Source: Tetrapyrgos nigripes (taxonomy: Eukaryota > Basidiomycota > Agaricomycetes > Agaricales > Campanellaceae). Taken from it: a stretch of DNA of 64,000 bases. Location: NCBI GenBank assembly GCA_013368315.1, contig JAACJM010000311.1:1-64000 (forward strand). Direction: 5' to 3'. How positions within the stretch are numbered: the stretch's first letter is position 1; the number at the start of each line of letters is the position of its first letter. The notes under the pieces are model-generated. The model ran no database searches, had not been told where the DNA came from, and was given only the letters and a program-made list of their open reading frames with translations. This document shows, one piece after another, positions 35,831 through 45,912 of this stretch. The position numbers and the translations under genes were made by a program.

Positions 35831-36110
35831 CTGCACGCAGCATGGACGACTTGAGTGTCCAGCTGCGTGTCACTCAAAATCTCAATCCTATCAATATAAG
35901 TACTCTGCACGCAGCATGAACAACTTGAGTGTCCAGCTGCATGTCACTCAAAATCTCAATCCTATCAATATAAGTACTCTGCATGCAGCATGAATGACTT
36001 GAGCGTCCAGCTGTGTGTTACTCAAAATCTCAATCCTATCAATATAAGTACTCTGCATGCAGCATGAACGACTTGAGAGTCCAGCTGCGTGTTGGACTCC
36101 AATCTCACAA
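35831..36110. repeat. ~80-bp tandem repeat, four copies
   Basis: Units run 'tcaatataagtactctgcac', 'gcagcatgaacgacttgag', 'gtccagctgc', then 'actcaaaatctcaatccta'. Copies begin near 35816, 35894, 35968 and 36041. No gene. Confidence 0.82.
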
Positions 36111-36189
36111 AAAAAAATACTATCAATGTAAGTCAATGTCAGAAAAAAGTCTGCAGTAAATATACAATCAAGGTAAGTGTAGACACATC

Positions 36190-36430
36190 TCTCTCCTGTC
36201 TCTCCTCTCCCTCTCCCCTACCCCTCCTCTGCCCAAATCCTCCCCTTCCTCTACCCAAACCCTGCCCCTCCCCTGCCCCTCCCCTACCCAAATCCTGCCC
36301 CTCCCCTACCCAAATCCTGCCCCTCCCCTGCCCAAATCCTGCCCCTCCCCTGCGCAAATCCTGCCCCTCCCCTGCCCAAATCCTGCCCCTCCCTTGCCCA
36401 AATCCTGCCCCTCCCCTACCCCCCCCTGGG
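36190..36430. repeat. C-rich ~21-bp tandem repeat
   Basis: About eleven copies of 'aaatcctgcccctcccctgc'-type units, strongly strand-asymmetric (C-rich on plus, G-rich on minus). It lies directly upstream of the OPT gene. Confidence 0.85.
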
Positions 36431-36462
36431 GTAGACCCCTACTCAAACCCTAGGATATCCTA

Positions 36463-36479
36463 ATAACCCTAACCCTAAT
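36463..36479 (+). repeat. Interstitial telomere-like motif
   Basis: 'taaccctaaccctaatt', two and a half CCCTAA units, sits between the C-rich minisatellite and the OPT start codon. Confidence 0.6.
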
Positions 36480-36492
36480 TGACCTTGAGAAA

Positions 36493-39400
36493 ATGGCAAG
36501 GAACGTCCAATTAGTACGTGGTATTACAGTATCCATTTCCCTAGTATCGTTACTGACTGTGGATTATCCTCGCAGAGACCGACACTGACTACTCCATGCG
36601 GCTTATCTCTCTCGAAGACGACCCAAGTCTACGTATCTCAACCTTCAGGATGTGGTTCTTAGGCCTCGGACTAGCATGCTTCGGTGCAGTCCTCAGACAA
36701 ATCTTCGTGAGTATATCCTTGTGGCGCTTCATATGACAAGTGGCTAATAATATGCTATCTTAGTACTTCCGCCCACAGACGGTGAGTGCTAGTTCATCCT
36801 TACTACTATCTATTAATCTCCCTAGTAGATCGCCGTCAGTTCTCTCTTCCTACAGGTTTGTTCAACATTGTCCTTTTTTGTTTTTTGCTCTCAAATACCT
36901 TCCAAGATCATATCCTTCATATTTGGCAAAGTACGCTTTTACCGGAATCACTTATCTTCACTTACTTTTTGTTTATTTTAGGTCCTCGAAGAGATTGTTC
37001 CTGGCCCTAGCGAACCAGCTCGCATCAAGACTCGGAATAACCGGTTCTGGAGGTTCATGAACCACGGTCCATTCAGTGCGTTTTATCTCTCTTCATCTTC
37101 CCTTCTCGGTCCTCATCTATACGTATTTTCAACAGATCTCAAAGAACACGTCTCAATCACCATCATGGCCTCAACCGCCTCCACCTCAGCTTTGGCTATT
37201 AGTATCTTCGCAAGTCAAGATCTCTATTACCATATCAGACCGAATGCTGGAGTGGGAACCTTCACGTATGTCCGACTTTAGTACAACTGCCCTATCGGCC
37301 AATCCCAAGCTGACAAGCCTATCTTCCGACCCATTATTAGGTTGATCGCTTCCCAGCTGATTGGGTATGGAATGGCCGGTGAGTCGTGTGGCTCCACAAC
37401 GTCGGTTACTAAACCCTATCTGTTCTTGTTCCTTTTTTCTCGTCTACCAGGGGTAATGCGAGACGTCCTTGTTTACCCTACATTCGCAGTCTACCCACAA
37501 TTAATGCCTACAGTCCAACTATTCGACGCTCTCCATAGAGGGCAGGATGCAATTATGCCGAAGAAGCGTTTGAGATTCTTTTGGATTCTTTTTATTGGGA
37601 TCTTCGTATGGGAATGGTTTCCTGTGAGTGTGACATAGAAGTTTTGGCGCAATTTTGCTTCTTTCTTTCGCTTCCGAATTAACTGGTGGGTCTATGAATG
37701 CAGGAATACATCGCACCGTGAGTTTGAGTTTCCCCGACGTCCGTTTCTGTACTGATTTCTGAATCTATCCAACCCAGTACACTCACCGGTATAAGCATAT
37801 TCTGCTTAGCTGACCAGAAAAGCGCCTGGGTGTCTAGGATCTTTGGTACGTACTTATATACACCTTCCTCCTTCTTTGGCAATTGCGCTGATGATCAATC
37901 CACAGGTGGGACTTCCAACAACGAAGGTTTGGGCATGTTTTCCATCTGCTTTGACTGGGCGTACGTCGGTTCGGGCGGCGGCACCATTGGCGCGTTGGTT
38001 CGTACCTTTTAGTTTTCCGATTTGGAGCTCGAGTTATCTGACTAATAAATGATAGTTCACTCCTTTATCCACCATGCTCTCTCTTTACGGCGGATGCGCT
38101 GTATGCATGTATGTTTTCTCTGATTCGTGGCCTTATATATGATTAAGCTGAACGAATCACTCAGAGTCGCCTTCTGCGCTTGCTACGCTGCCAATACTTG
38201 GAACGCCCAAAACTTTCCATTCCTTTCTCAGCTACTGTATTATCAGAACGGTGGGTCTTTGATTTTATTGTATGATTAACCTAAGCGTTAATAATACAAT
38301 ATCTACAGGAACTGAGTACGACCAACTTGCCATCTTGAACGACGATTTTACGCTCAATTTTGAGAAACTGGAAGAACAGGTCAGATCAGATTCTCCTATG
38401 CGCATAAGAGGTTTGCTTACTGTATTCCATAGGGCCTTCCGTGGTACGCCGCGGCGCAGCTATTGTACCTTCTGAGTCGTACTATCTACATCGGAGGTTC
38501 GTTCTTTAGAAGAACTCCAAGTAGAGATTCTATTCGCTAACGATCCTTAGCTGCGATCACGCATTTCTTCGTTTGGCATTGGGGAACGATCTATAAAATC
38601 CTCAAGAACTATTGGGTATGTAGTACCATCTCTTGAATTCGATTTTTCACCATCTTTCCCTTGCCAGACCGAAGAATGCCAAGACCCTCATTATCGCAAG
38701 ATGAAAGTCTACAAAGAGATCACCAACTGGGCATACTTTGGGATTTTCGTAGTTTGTTTGGCTTTGGCGATTGGTCTGGCTTATGCAGCCGAGTCGGGAT
38801 TACCAGCTTGGGCCCTGATTATCGCTGTCATATTTGCTTGGGGATTCACTCCTATCATTGGAACAGTGAGTTATAGTTTATTCGTGTAATCCTTGCTTAA
38901 TATGTGAAGTGATCATCAATTAACCTGCAATAACTAGCTGTACGCGACTGTAGGGTACGCTCCAAACATTCAGAACTTGATGCAGGTAATTGCAATCTTA
39001 TATACTCGATCTCGGAAGATCCTGATATCCATTCCTTTCAGATGCTTGGAGGTGCTCTAGTCCCTGGAAAGCCCGTCGCCAACATGTACTTTACGCTGTA
39101 CGGAGAGAACCCAATATTACAGGCTCTTGCATTACTCGGAGACTTGAAGATGGTTTGTCTACCTCTGCTCTTTACATCCTCCGGCATCGATTCACAAGGG
39201 TTTGATAGGGACAATACACTAAAATTCCTCCTTGTGTAACGTTCATGTTACAAATAATAGGAACCATCGTTGTAAGTGCTTCTTCGCTCGACTGCTCGCC
39301 GGGAGCATACCTTCATAATTATTACAGGGAGGAATTCTGAACTTCACCATCATGACGGTGCGTTTTTTGATTTTTCTGAAGCGAAACTTGATTGATGCTT

Positions 39401-40182
39401 TACCTCTACTTGAAGACTGTGATCAGCGCTCAGCGCCCGGTTCTTCTGGACGTTCAGGGAACAAATGTATGGTCAGGTCAGCAAGTCCAGTCCTACAACA
39501 GTGCCGCAGTCGCCTGGGGTGCTCTCGGAAAGCCGCTTTACGCTACTGGGACACGATACGGAGTAAGCTATTGTGTAGTATCGTTTCATCGAATATTCAT
39601 GATCTTACATGCTTGTCGACCTGCAGTTCGTGCCATACATGCTTCTTGTTGGCTTAGGCGTCCCTATTCCGTTCTGGCTGGCCCACAAGAGATGGCCAAA
39701 AGTTGGATTCAACTACATCTTCACGCCGGTTCTCGTTGGTCAGTACTCACATATCTTTACTCCTGACTCCATGAATACTCAGATGTCTACATGTAGCCGA
39801 ACTTGGGTTACTGAGCGTCGGTATCAATTCTAGCGTCTTCACGACCTTCGTCCTCTCCGTCTTCTCTCAGTACTACTTGCGAAAATATCGTGCAACTTGG
39901 TTCCGAAAGTACAAGTACGTCCATTATCTGATCAATATCTGAAAAGGTAGAGTACTCACAGCCAGAGTCTAGCTTCCTGATGAGTGCTGCGTTAGATGGA
40001 GGAACATCCGTGATGATCTTCGTCTGGACATTTGCTGTAGGAGGTGCAGGCGGCAAGGCGATTCCCTTCCCTAACTGGGCATTAGTAGGTGTCTCATACA
40101 ACCTTCACGGAACCTCTTATTCACTTCTGCCTCTCAGAATCCCGTCGGCAACGCAGATTATTGCAAGAGACTCAACAACTAG
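36493..40182 (+). CDS. OPT-family oligopeptide transporter
   Basis: Proton-coupled small-peptide importer family (OPT), plasma membrane, from family knowledge. Spliced over about 18 exons to a stop TAG at 40180-40182. Diagnostic stretches in order: DDPSLRISTFRMWFLG; YFRPQT then VSSLFLQ; ARIKTRNNRFWRFMNHGPFS; ASQLIGYGMAG then VMRDVLVYP; RFFWILFIGIFVWEWFPEYI; GGTSNNEGLGMFSICFDWAY; AANTWNAQNFPFLSQLLY; LGGALVPGKPVANMYFTLYG; GTNVWSGQQVQSYNSAAVAW; WALGKPLY-type loop then VPYMLLVGLGVPIPFWLAHK; SAALDGGTSVMIFVWTF; C-terminus DYCKRLNN. Together these cover the whole transporter core. The N-terminus before DDPSL is only about 19 residues with the ATG at 36493, shorter than the usual tail, so the start is uncertain. 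It lies inside the inverted block. I saw no stops within exons. Confidence 0.88.
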
Positions 40183-40498
40183 CACTCTTCGTATCTTTAC
40201 ATTTCGTTCTATGCATTTTCACTGGTTGTTCACTGGATATTTGGGCTGGCCTTGGTTGACCCCTCGTTCTTTCGTTCTCCATATAGATCTGCGTTTATGG
40301 TGGCATGTATTGCGATTGAATCAGTACGAATCAACGAAGCGTGGCGTATCGAGCGCAGAGAAATTGGCTAGACAAATGAAGACTGTAGTACATGTATACA
40401 ATGATCAAGAGCGTCGAGTGCCGGGTTCATATCAAACGAATGTCAGTATTTATTATAATAATAAGTTGGGGTACTTGTAAGGATGTGTATGTCAAATT
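40183..40498. other. 3' flank of OPT gene
   Basis: Contains the probable 3' UTR of the transporter. A plus-strand frame continues to 40480 but runs past the spliced stop and has no domain. It is convergent with the ABC fragment that follows. Confidence 0.4.
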
Positions 40499-40715
40499 TC
40501 AATCTTTCTTACTCAACGCCTGCAATTGCACTAGCTCATAATAACCCCCCTTTCTGGCTAGCAGATTCTCGTGAGTACCCGCTTCAGCAACACGACCTTC
40601 CTTAATAACATATCTAAGAAGAAATCAGAGTCACAATCAATAAAGCCAATTGGAGTACGAAGGAGACCAAGCACTTACATGCAATCGGCATTTTGGATAC
40701 TCGACAAAGGCTCCC
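40499..40715 (-). pseudogene. ABC transporter C-terminal fragment
   Basis: Two exons on the minus strand, LSSIQNADC from about 40679-40710 spliced at 40613 to IYVIKEGRVAEAGTHENLLA, RKGGYYELVQLQALSKKD, stop at 40499-40501. This is the canonical end of an ATP-binding cassette after the H-loop region ('..SxIxxAdxIyVixxGxvaExGtHxeLl..GxYxxLvxLQ'), as in full-size ABCB/a-factor-exporter types. Upstream of the first exon the sequence stops resembling an ABC domain: no Walker A, signature or H-loop is found. Only about 65 residues survive, so it is a truncated relic. Confidence 0.72.
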
Positions 40716-41165
40716 ACTGACGCTCCTCCTGACCTCACCTCTTCCAGCTAATCATATCGTATTCACGATTCCAATGCCTGCACACCCTCTCGCTCCTGGC
40801 TCTTCGCACCCCCTCGTGCCCGTACCAATGCCCATTGAAACAAGTCGAAATAAAAATCCCGCATCCAATCCTAAATCCCAGATCCAGATCCAAATTCCAA
40901 ATTCCCAAAATCCAGCACGAAATCCACCTCCAAAGAACCCTCCGCCATCTAGCTTCCACCACCTATGGTAGCCTCCAACCTCCAACCTCCAGGCGTCCGC
41001 ATCGTCTCACCGTCTCACCGTCTTCCCATCGTCCCGTTTTCCTTCCTTCCTACTACTCCTCGCATTACGCTCATTCCTGTTCATAATCCTACGCCACCAA
41101 CTGAACTGCCACTCCAACCGCAACTAACACCAAAGAAGTCAACACTCCACTATCTCCTCGTACAC
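40716..41165. other. Intergenic, no gene recognised
   Basis: Low-complexity 'cccagatccagatccaaattcccaaa' stretch at 40870-40920. Plus-strand frames here (for example 40965-41603) are shadows of the minus-strand gene that ends at 41166. Confidence 0.4.
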
Positions 41166-42511
41166 TCATACTCCTCGCCCCAGTTGCATGACTACCCACC
41201 GCCTCACTTCCACTCGTCGTCGACCCATAGTAACGAATCCTTCCCCACATACGCCCTCTACCACCTGAGCCGCATCCGCATACGTTTTTTTGAGGCCTGC
41301 AGCAGGCGAGGTATCGTCGGAGTCGAGTTTTGGATCAGTGTCGACGTCGGTGGTGGTCTCGGTGGTAGTTGTATTTTGAGAAGTGGAAGAGGTCGTGGAG
41401 AAGGAGGTGGAATCTACATAAACGTGAAAAGTGGTATCAGGACGACGAAACAAAACCAAAAACACGTCACGTACCCAACCAACTCCCAAAACACCCCAAG
41501 AAATCTCTCTCACACGCTCCACAGCTGGGCTTTGCACTATCTGGGAACGGGACGCCTAGTGGTAACGAATAGAGGTATATCGGATGCGGCGGAAGCCCCT
41601 TGAGCGATGGAGGAAACGTAACAGTATGTGTTTGTGTTGGAGAGGGGAAGACAGGATATGGAAAGGAGTAGAGGGTATGCGAGGAGAGCTGCCTATAACA
41701 AAGGTCAGCGACGTTGAAAAATACAAAAACGCGAAACCCACTCACCAACCCTCGTCTGTACCACAATCTCATTCCTCTCCTCCCACTCCTGCCCACAACT
41801 CGCCATAATCCCATCCACCCAATCCCTCATCCCATTCGTACACCTATCCGCCCCATCCGGTGGATTACAAGTCCTCCACAACACCTCATTCAACAACGTC
41901 ACATTCGTTTGCGCATTAACGAACGAGTCTGAAAAAGACTGAAGCATACCGAATGAACGACAAGAGCGGAATGAATCCGAGTTAGTCATGTAGAGGAAAA
42001 GGTGGTAACAGCCTTGGGTGGAGAAGTTTAGGGGGAGGGAGGATTGGTCCCAGGGTTGAGGGAACGGTGTTGGGAGTGGAGGTGGAGAGGTGGAGGACGG
42101 GATGGTGGGGACTGGTTGGTTTGATGGGGATGCAGCGGGATGACGTATCTACCTGGTACACGCTGCTATGAGGAAGAGTACGAGGGGTATGAGTAAAGAC
42201 GGCGTCTCTGCGTAGCAGGAGCTGGAGTTGGAGGAAACGGGTGCCCATCCCAAGTAACGGAAAGAGAACGAGAATGAGGAGAACGAGGAGACACGCCCAG
42301 TGCCATAAACGAAAGCAAAAAACACAAGAAAGAGAGAAAGAGAGAAAGAGAGACGTAGAAGAGAGAAGGGGGTGGAAGAGTAAAAAATTTCAGACCCGTG
42401 AGCACCTCCCGTGTAGTTGAGAGTAGCGTGTAGTAGACGGCGGATAAGTCGTACAATAGTCTTAATGACGAAGGATAATCTGACGACATGAGGAGGATGA
42501 AAAATAGCCAT
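41166..42511 (-). CDS. Cys-rich secreted/membrane protein (DUF7729-like)
   Basis: Spliced minus-strand gene, ATG at 42511, stop at 41166. The N-terminal exon has two hydrophobic stretches (SLSLFLVFFAFVYG and LLIPLVLFLIAA) that may act as signal or anchor. It joins via a short intron (about 42120-42165) to a Pro-rich linker and the conserved part: LNFSTQGCYHLFLYM, SCRSFGMLQSFSDSFVNAQT, LLNEVLWRTCNPPDGADRC, WVDGIMASCGQEW. After an intron at 41693-41744 come YLYSLPLGVPFPD and CGACERDFLGCFGSW, and after another at 41414-41470 a Thr/Ser-rich stretch, KKTYADAAQVVEGVCGEGFV and a short tail. The pattern of cysteines and 'YSLPLG..P' recalls basidiomycete extracellular proteins annotated DUF7729 (from memory). 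Function is unknown. Confidence 0.62.
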
Positions 42512-42543
42512 TGTTGTACGCGCTCAAAACAACATCTATACGG

Positions 42544-42922
42544 CCTAGTTGACATTGTACCCGACAAGACTCCTCCTTCCAATAATTTCGCCAATCTACA
42601 GAGTAACGCAACGTCAACACGAAGACTCGGACCCGGTAGTAGTACGAAAACACACCTTGAAGATACCATACGCCTCCAATGCATAGACACCAATCCTAGC
42701 GATCTCTCCGCTTCTAACAGCCCCAGACCAATACTCCCTATTAATGGCTAGCCCACATGGTCTCATACCCAGAACGAACGGTCGCAACGGAGTGAGGAGA
42801 GAGCTTTTCGCGGTTTGTTGGGCAGTAGCCAGCGCTTCTTGTGCGCTGGACAACGACGACGACGAGGAAGCAAAGCGGGAGAAACGAGCGGGATCGGAAC
42901 GACGGACCGGGACAGCTCGCAA
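42544..42922 (-). CDS. ATP20: Mitochondrial ATP synthase subunit g
   Basis: Membrane subunit of mitochondrial F1Fo-ATP synthase that helps dimerise the complex (family knowledge). Minus strand: an Ala/Ser/Arg-rich, presequence-like stretch (RFSRFASSSSSLSSAQEALA), then PFVLGMRPCGLAINREYW and IARIGVYALEAYGIFK. A 64-nt intron follows, then IGEIIGRRSLVGYNVN and the stop at 42544-42546. The 'GVYALEAYGIFKIGEIIGRR' block is the hallmark C-terminus of subunit g with its GxxxG-like face. The 5' end is unresolved: a stop precedes the frame a few codons upstream, so the ATG must be in an upstream exon that I could not place. It lies 33 bp upstream of the ATG of the Cys-rich gene, same strand. Confidence 0.75.
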
Positions 42923-43440
42923 GGCATTTGTTTGGTCTTGTTGAGATCAAACGCTTTCGCCTCAGCTAGTAGCCTACTACAACTCAGCTACTACTTAATC
43001 TCGCATGCAAGCGAACGATGCCCTGCTCTGTAGTTCTTTAGCTGCTACTTGTATGCAGGCTCTCTCCAAAGCTCCTCAAATCCGGCTACGTGTACTTGAT
43101 TACCATATTTTGGTGCGGTCGAGTCGAAAGTTGAAAGCACTCGGCCTGTGTACCAAAACATGTTGAAGTATGGCACAATATGGGGAGACTCGTAGTTAAC
43201 TAGTACATTATCCAATCCCTGTATCAACGGTACTTGAGAAAATCGAGATGGAAATAATCGTATACTTTGTTGGCAGAGAAAACAACTATTGTCATGGTTC
43301 ATCGATATAACAGGCCAGGTACTTATATTTGCTTAGACGTTAAGTGCTGTTAATCCAAAAGACCTAGCATCAGCAAGAAAATGAGGACCTTTGAGCCACT
43401 GATTGAGTAGTATGCTGAGTTACAGAGATGCATACACAGG
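42923..43440. other. Probable ATP synthase g 5' region plus unassigned DNA
   Basis: Should contain the first exon and promoter of the subunit g gene. A minus-strand frame at 43045-43302 (85 codons) has no recognisable domain. Confidence 0.3.
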
Positions 43441-43700
43441 CGGTGGCTCATCTGTCAAACTGTAAAGCGGGGGTTCTCGCGAAGGGCCTAGGGCCTGAGT
43501 AAATCCAGACGGAGGTTTATTCTTGCCCGAGGGCGAAGGTACAGGCGCGTAAGGCGAGTCGAGAGATGATTGTAGTGAGAGTAAAGATCCGTTAGGACTA
43601 CGTAGCTACCGAGCTTAAGTACTGTCCATCGTGGGAAAATAGATAAAAGATATAGATAATACTAATATGGTAACGAACCGTTACACTCTCCCCCAGTAGA
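43441..43700 (-). mobile_element. Possible LTR-retrotransposon end (PPT and LTR start)
   Basis: Read on the minus strand, ctgggggagag (a purine tract at about 43686-43696) is followed by TGTAACGG at 43685, the arrangement of a polypurine tract and the 5' TG of a 3' LTR. No second LTR, terminal CA or target duplication could be paired inside the window, so this is a suggestion only. Confidence 0.33.
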
Positions 43701-43728
43701 TTAGCGGTTGGATAATCTAGATGACCAA

Positions 43729-44235
43729 TTAGGTAGTAGAGGAGGTCATGTCTTGATCAATGTCAAGGATTTGAGCAGATGAGCTCGCGGCGGAATGAGC
43801 ATTTTCGTCGGTAACCATTGACGTGCTCGGGCCGATACTAGAGCTAGAGGACTGGGCCATAGTGAGCCTTGATATGTCCACTCCAGCGTTTAAGGAAAGA
43901 GGAACGGTGGGGGGTTTATAGCTTTTAGAAACCTTATTCTCATTGATGAGAATGCTGGTTACAGCTATACGTCGCCGTTGTTCCTTGATATCAGAAAGGT
44001 TCCAATCAATTGGAACACGCCGGTCAAGATGAATGAGCTGGGGTGAAAAGGTTGTCTTCGGAGCCCCCGTGAACATCATGCGAACCACAGTTTCACGGTA
44101 CATGTTGATGTACAGTTGAGAGTCTTCCGGATAAAGCACATGAGCATCAATACAAAATTGATGTGCCCAACGAAACATAGAATCGGCAGTATGGATTGTG
44201 AATCCAATCCTAGCAAGGAATCTTGCCATGGCCAC
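43729..44235 (-). CDS. Unrecognised protein, possible retroelement-associated ORF
   Basis: About 165 residues. It is rich in normal protein composition (MARFLARIGFTIHTADSMFR, WAHQFCIDAHVLYPEDSQLY, APKTTFSPQLIHLDRRVP) and ends in a Ser-rich acidic tail. It stops 44 bp before the putative polypurine tract, so it could be the 3'-most frame of a retroelement. An Arg/Lys-rich frame with a hydrophobic stretch (44210-44395) lies upstream but cannot be joined convincingly. I do not recognise either. Confidence 0.35.
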   Translation of the reverse strand: MAMARFLARIGFTIHTADSMFRWAHQFCIDAHVLYPEDSQLYINMYRETVVRMMFTGAPKTTFSPQLIHLDRRVPIDWNLSDIKEQRRRIAVTSILINENKVSKSYKPPTVPLSLNAGVDISRLTMAQSSSSSIGPSTSMVTDENAHSAASSSAQILDIDQDMTSSTT

Positions 44236-44747
44236 TGGTTGTCCTTCGTTGCTTGCAGCCTACAATTATAACAAGTCCCACTATGGCCATTGTGAGGCGG
44301 GCGATAACCCTTAGGCTAACTTCTTTAGCCCTCCTACGTCTTCCTAGTACCTTAGAACATTCCAGTCTCACCTCTTCCCCTCCTTTGCTCTTCATTTCTA
44401 CGAAGTAGTAAGTATCATCCGAATTTCCATTAAGGACCTGTTTGAATCTGCTGTTTCAAGGTTCATACATATTGCGATTCTCGGAGCAGCCCAGTTCATG
44501 GTACGTCAAATTGAGGCCGCTCGTGGTCTGAAACAATTCAAGCCCGTGGTAGGCATTTTGCACATCGTAATAACCATTGCCAGTTTATCAGTAACTCGTT
44601 CGTCGTGATTGTTTCGTCTGAGGTATGATTACTCTTTGATCATTAAACAAAATCGAAACAATGCAGTGCGTGTAAACGTCCATTGTACAGATAAGTAAAG
44701 TAGTAGGTAGTACATTTCAAAGAATAATGTGAAAATGAAGATAGGAA
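44236..44747. other. Gene-poor stretch with a possible membrane-protein remnant
   Basis: Plus-strand DNA at 44430-44610 reads LFESAVSRFIHIAILGAAQF then KQFKPVVGILHIVITIASLS across possible splice sites. It looks like a relic of a membrane protein. Too short to classify. Confidence 0.25.
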
Positions 44748-45679
44748 TTAATGCACTTCGACGTACGGGGACCGACTGATCCCCTTCATATCGCCCTTGC
44801 ATCCTAGTATGTGAACATCCTCCATCCGCTTCTGAATGTCAGCAGAATCAGTGATGTAGTCCTCTTCTTCTGTGTGCAAACCCTCCTTAAACTCCGCAGG
44901 AACGTCACATACCCACATAACGGCCATGCTGGTCACTAAGGATAGTCTCTCCCAGGCAACCTTGTAAACGGTCCAGTCACCAGAGCAGACTCGTAGACTC
45001 CAATGAGAATGAGCTGCGGCCAGGAAGGGATGGACACGACACTTGAAATGAGGCATATTTCTGTACGGGAACTCGAAGCGGTTTACACCTTGGGGACCTT
45101 GAACAAATATGGGATCCTTGAGACCAAGCGTGACGAATTCAAATTCGTAATCTTGGATAGGAAGACTCTGAATTTTAAGCCAGGACTCTGAAATCGAGGA
45201 TTAGAATAACAACTTACCATGAGGAAATGGCGGCGCTGTTCCATTGGATGGACGTGATTATATCGGTGAAGGTCAGCCATCACTTCCAATGTCTCGGTCG
45301 TGGGAGCAAGGCACCATTTGCCCATTCGCAGCAGACTGGCCATGTCAGCTTGGACTGGGGACGTGCCGCTCAGCATTTTGTGAGCCAACACAGCGATCAG
45401 CACTCACGCCAGATGAAGTTCAATTTGCTTTTCAAACATAGTTCTGACTTCTCGAGTCCCATAAAATACTCTAGATATGTAGGCTGCACTGTGTCATTGC
45501 AAAGTAGAAACTGGACGCGAACAAACACTTACGTGAGGCGAGTCCGGCGGAAACAAGAAATGTGCTTCTGGAGATCCTCCCTCCAAGTCAAGCGAGATTG
45601 TTTCAGGACCCAGGGAGAGGTTAGTGGCAACAGGGTCGTGAGCGCATGTTGCAGGCGTGAACGACATGACGATGGACAA
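44748..45679 (-). CDS. HNH-family paralogue lacking the catalytic His motif
   Basis: Spliced minus-strand gene (ATG at 45679 or 45667, stop at 44748), about 220 residues. Exon 1 gives PVATNLSLGPETISLDLEGG, then PEAHFLFPPDSPH. Exon 2 gives TYLEYFMGLEKSELCLKSKL. Exon 3 gives FIWLQADMASLLRMGKWCLA then PTTETLEVM. The last exon gives MPHFKCRVHPFLAAAHSHWS and an acidic tail. It aligns with the split HNH gene: 'NVMLLRADLHIAFDNDMWCLLP' there corresponds to 'NFIWLQADMASLLRMGKWCLAP' here, so the DLH..FD active-site segment is replaced. The CxxT..AHLIPRS half is also missing. It is divergently arranged with the N-terminal piece of the HNH gene, about 130 bp apart. It is likely a non-catalytic derivative or decaying copy. 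Confidence 0.6.
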
Positions 45680-45808
45680 GAAGAAAGATCAACCAACAAC
45701 ATGTGACTTTTGCCAGTCACGAGTTGTTTCCCGAAGTCTTCGGTCATCTCCGACAACCAGACAGCTGCAAACCTCGTGGGGTTCTCGACTTACGCGACGA
45801 CTCTCACC
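45680..45808. promoter_or_regulatory. Shared divergent intergenic region
   Basis: About 130 bp between the ATG of the minus-strand HNH paralogue (45679) and the first in-frame ATG of the split HNH gene (45809). Both 5' regions must lie here, so a bidirectional promoter is likely (inference). I could not identify a TATA box. An upstream start for the plus-strand gene around 45710 (TTG only) is not credible. Confidence 0.4.
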
Positions 45809-45912
45809 ATGTATCCCAGCTCTCCTGATCGTCTCGCTGCATCTTCTGATCCAGCAGACGGTGAATACAATTCATATGCAGAGCAAATTCGCAATCAATC
45901 CTTGACAGAAAC
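45809..45912 (+). pseudogene. HNH-endonuclease-like gene, N-terminal piece
   Basis: In-frame ATG at 45809 gives MYPSSPDRLAASSDPADGEY then AEQIRNQSLTET, running into the hAT at 45913. The last eight bases, acagaaac, are the reverse complement of the left flank of hAT copy 1 (29583-29590). Reading through that shared octamer into the minus strand at 29582 continues in frame as PQVNLNHKI and on to the HNH domain. The present downstream sequence is hAT terminal repeat, so the gene is broken. Confidence 0.6.

Noticed and set aside
40965..41603. 212-codon plus-strand frame
   Set aside because: It is antisense to the spliced Cys-rich gene, whose conserved motifs lie on the minus strand.
45710..45808. 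Upstream extension of the HNH N-terminal piece to 45710
   Set aside because: The frame is open, but the only start there is TTG. An ATG occurs at 45809, and no splice evidence for an earlier exon was convincing.
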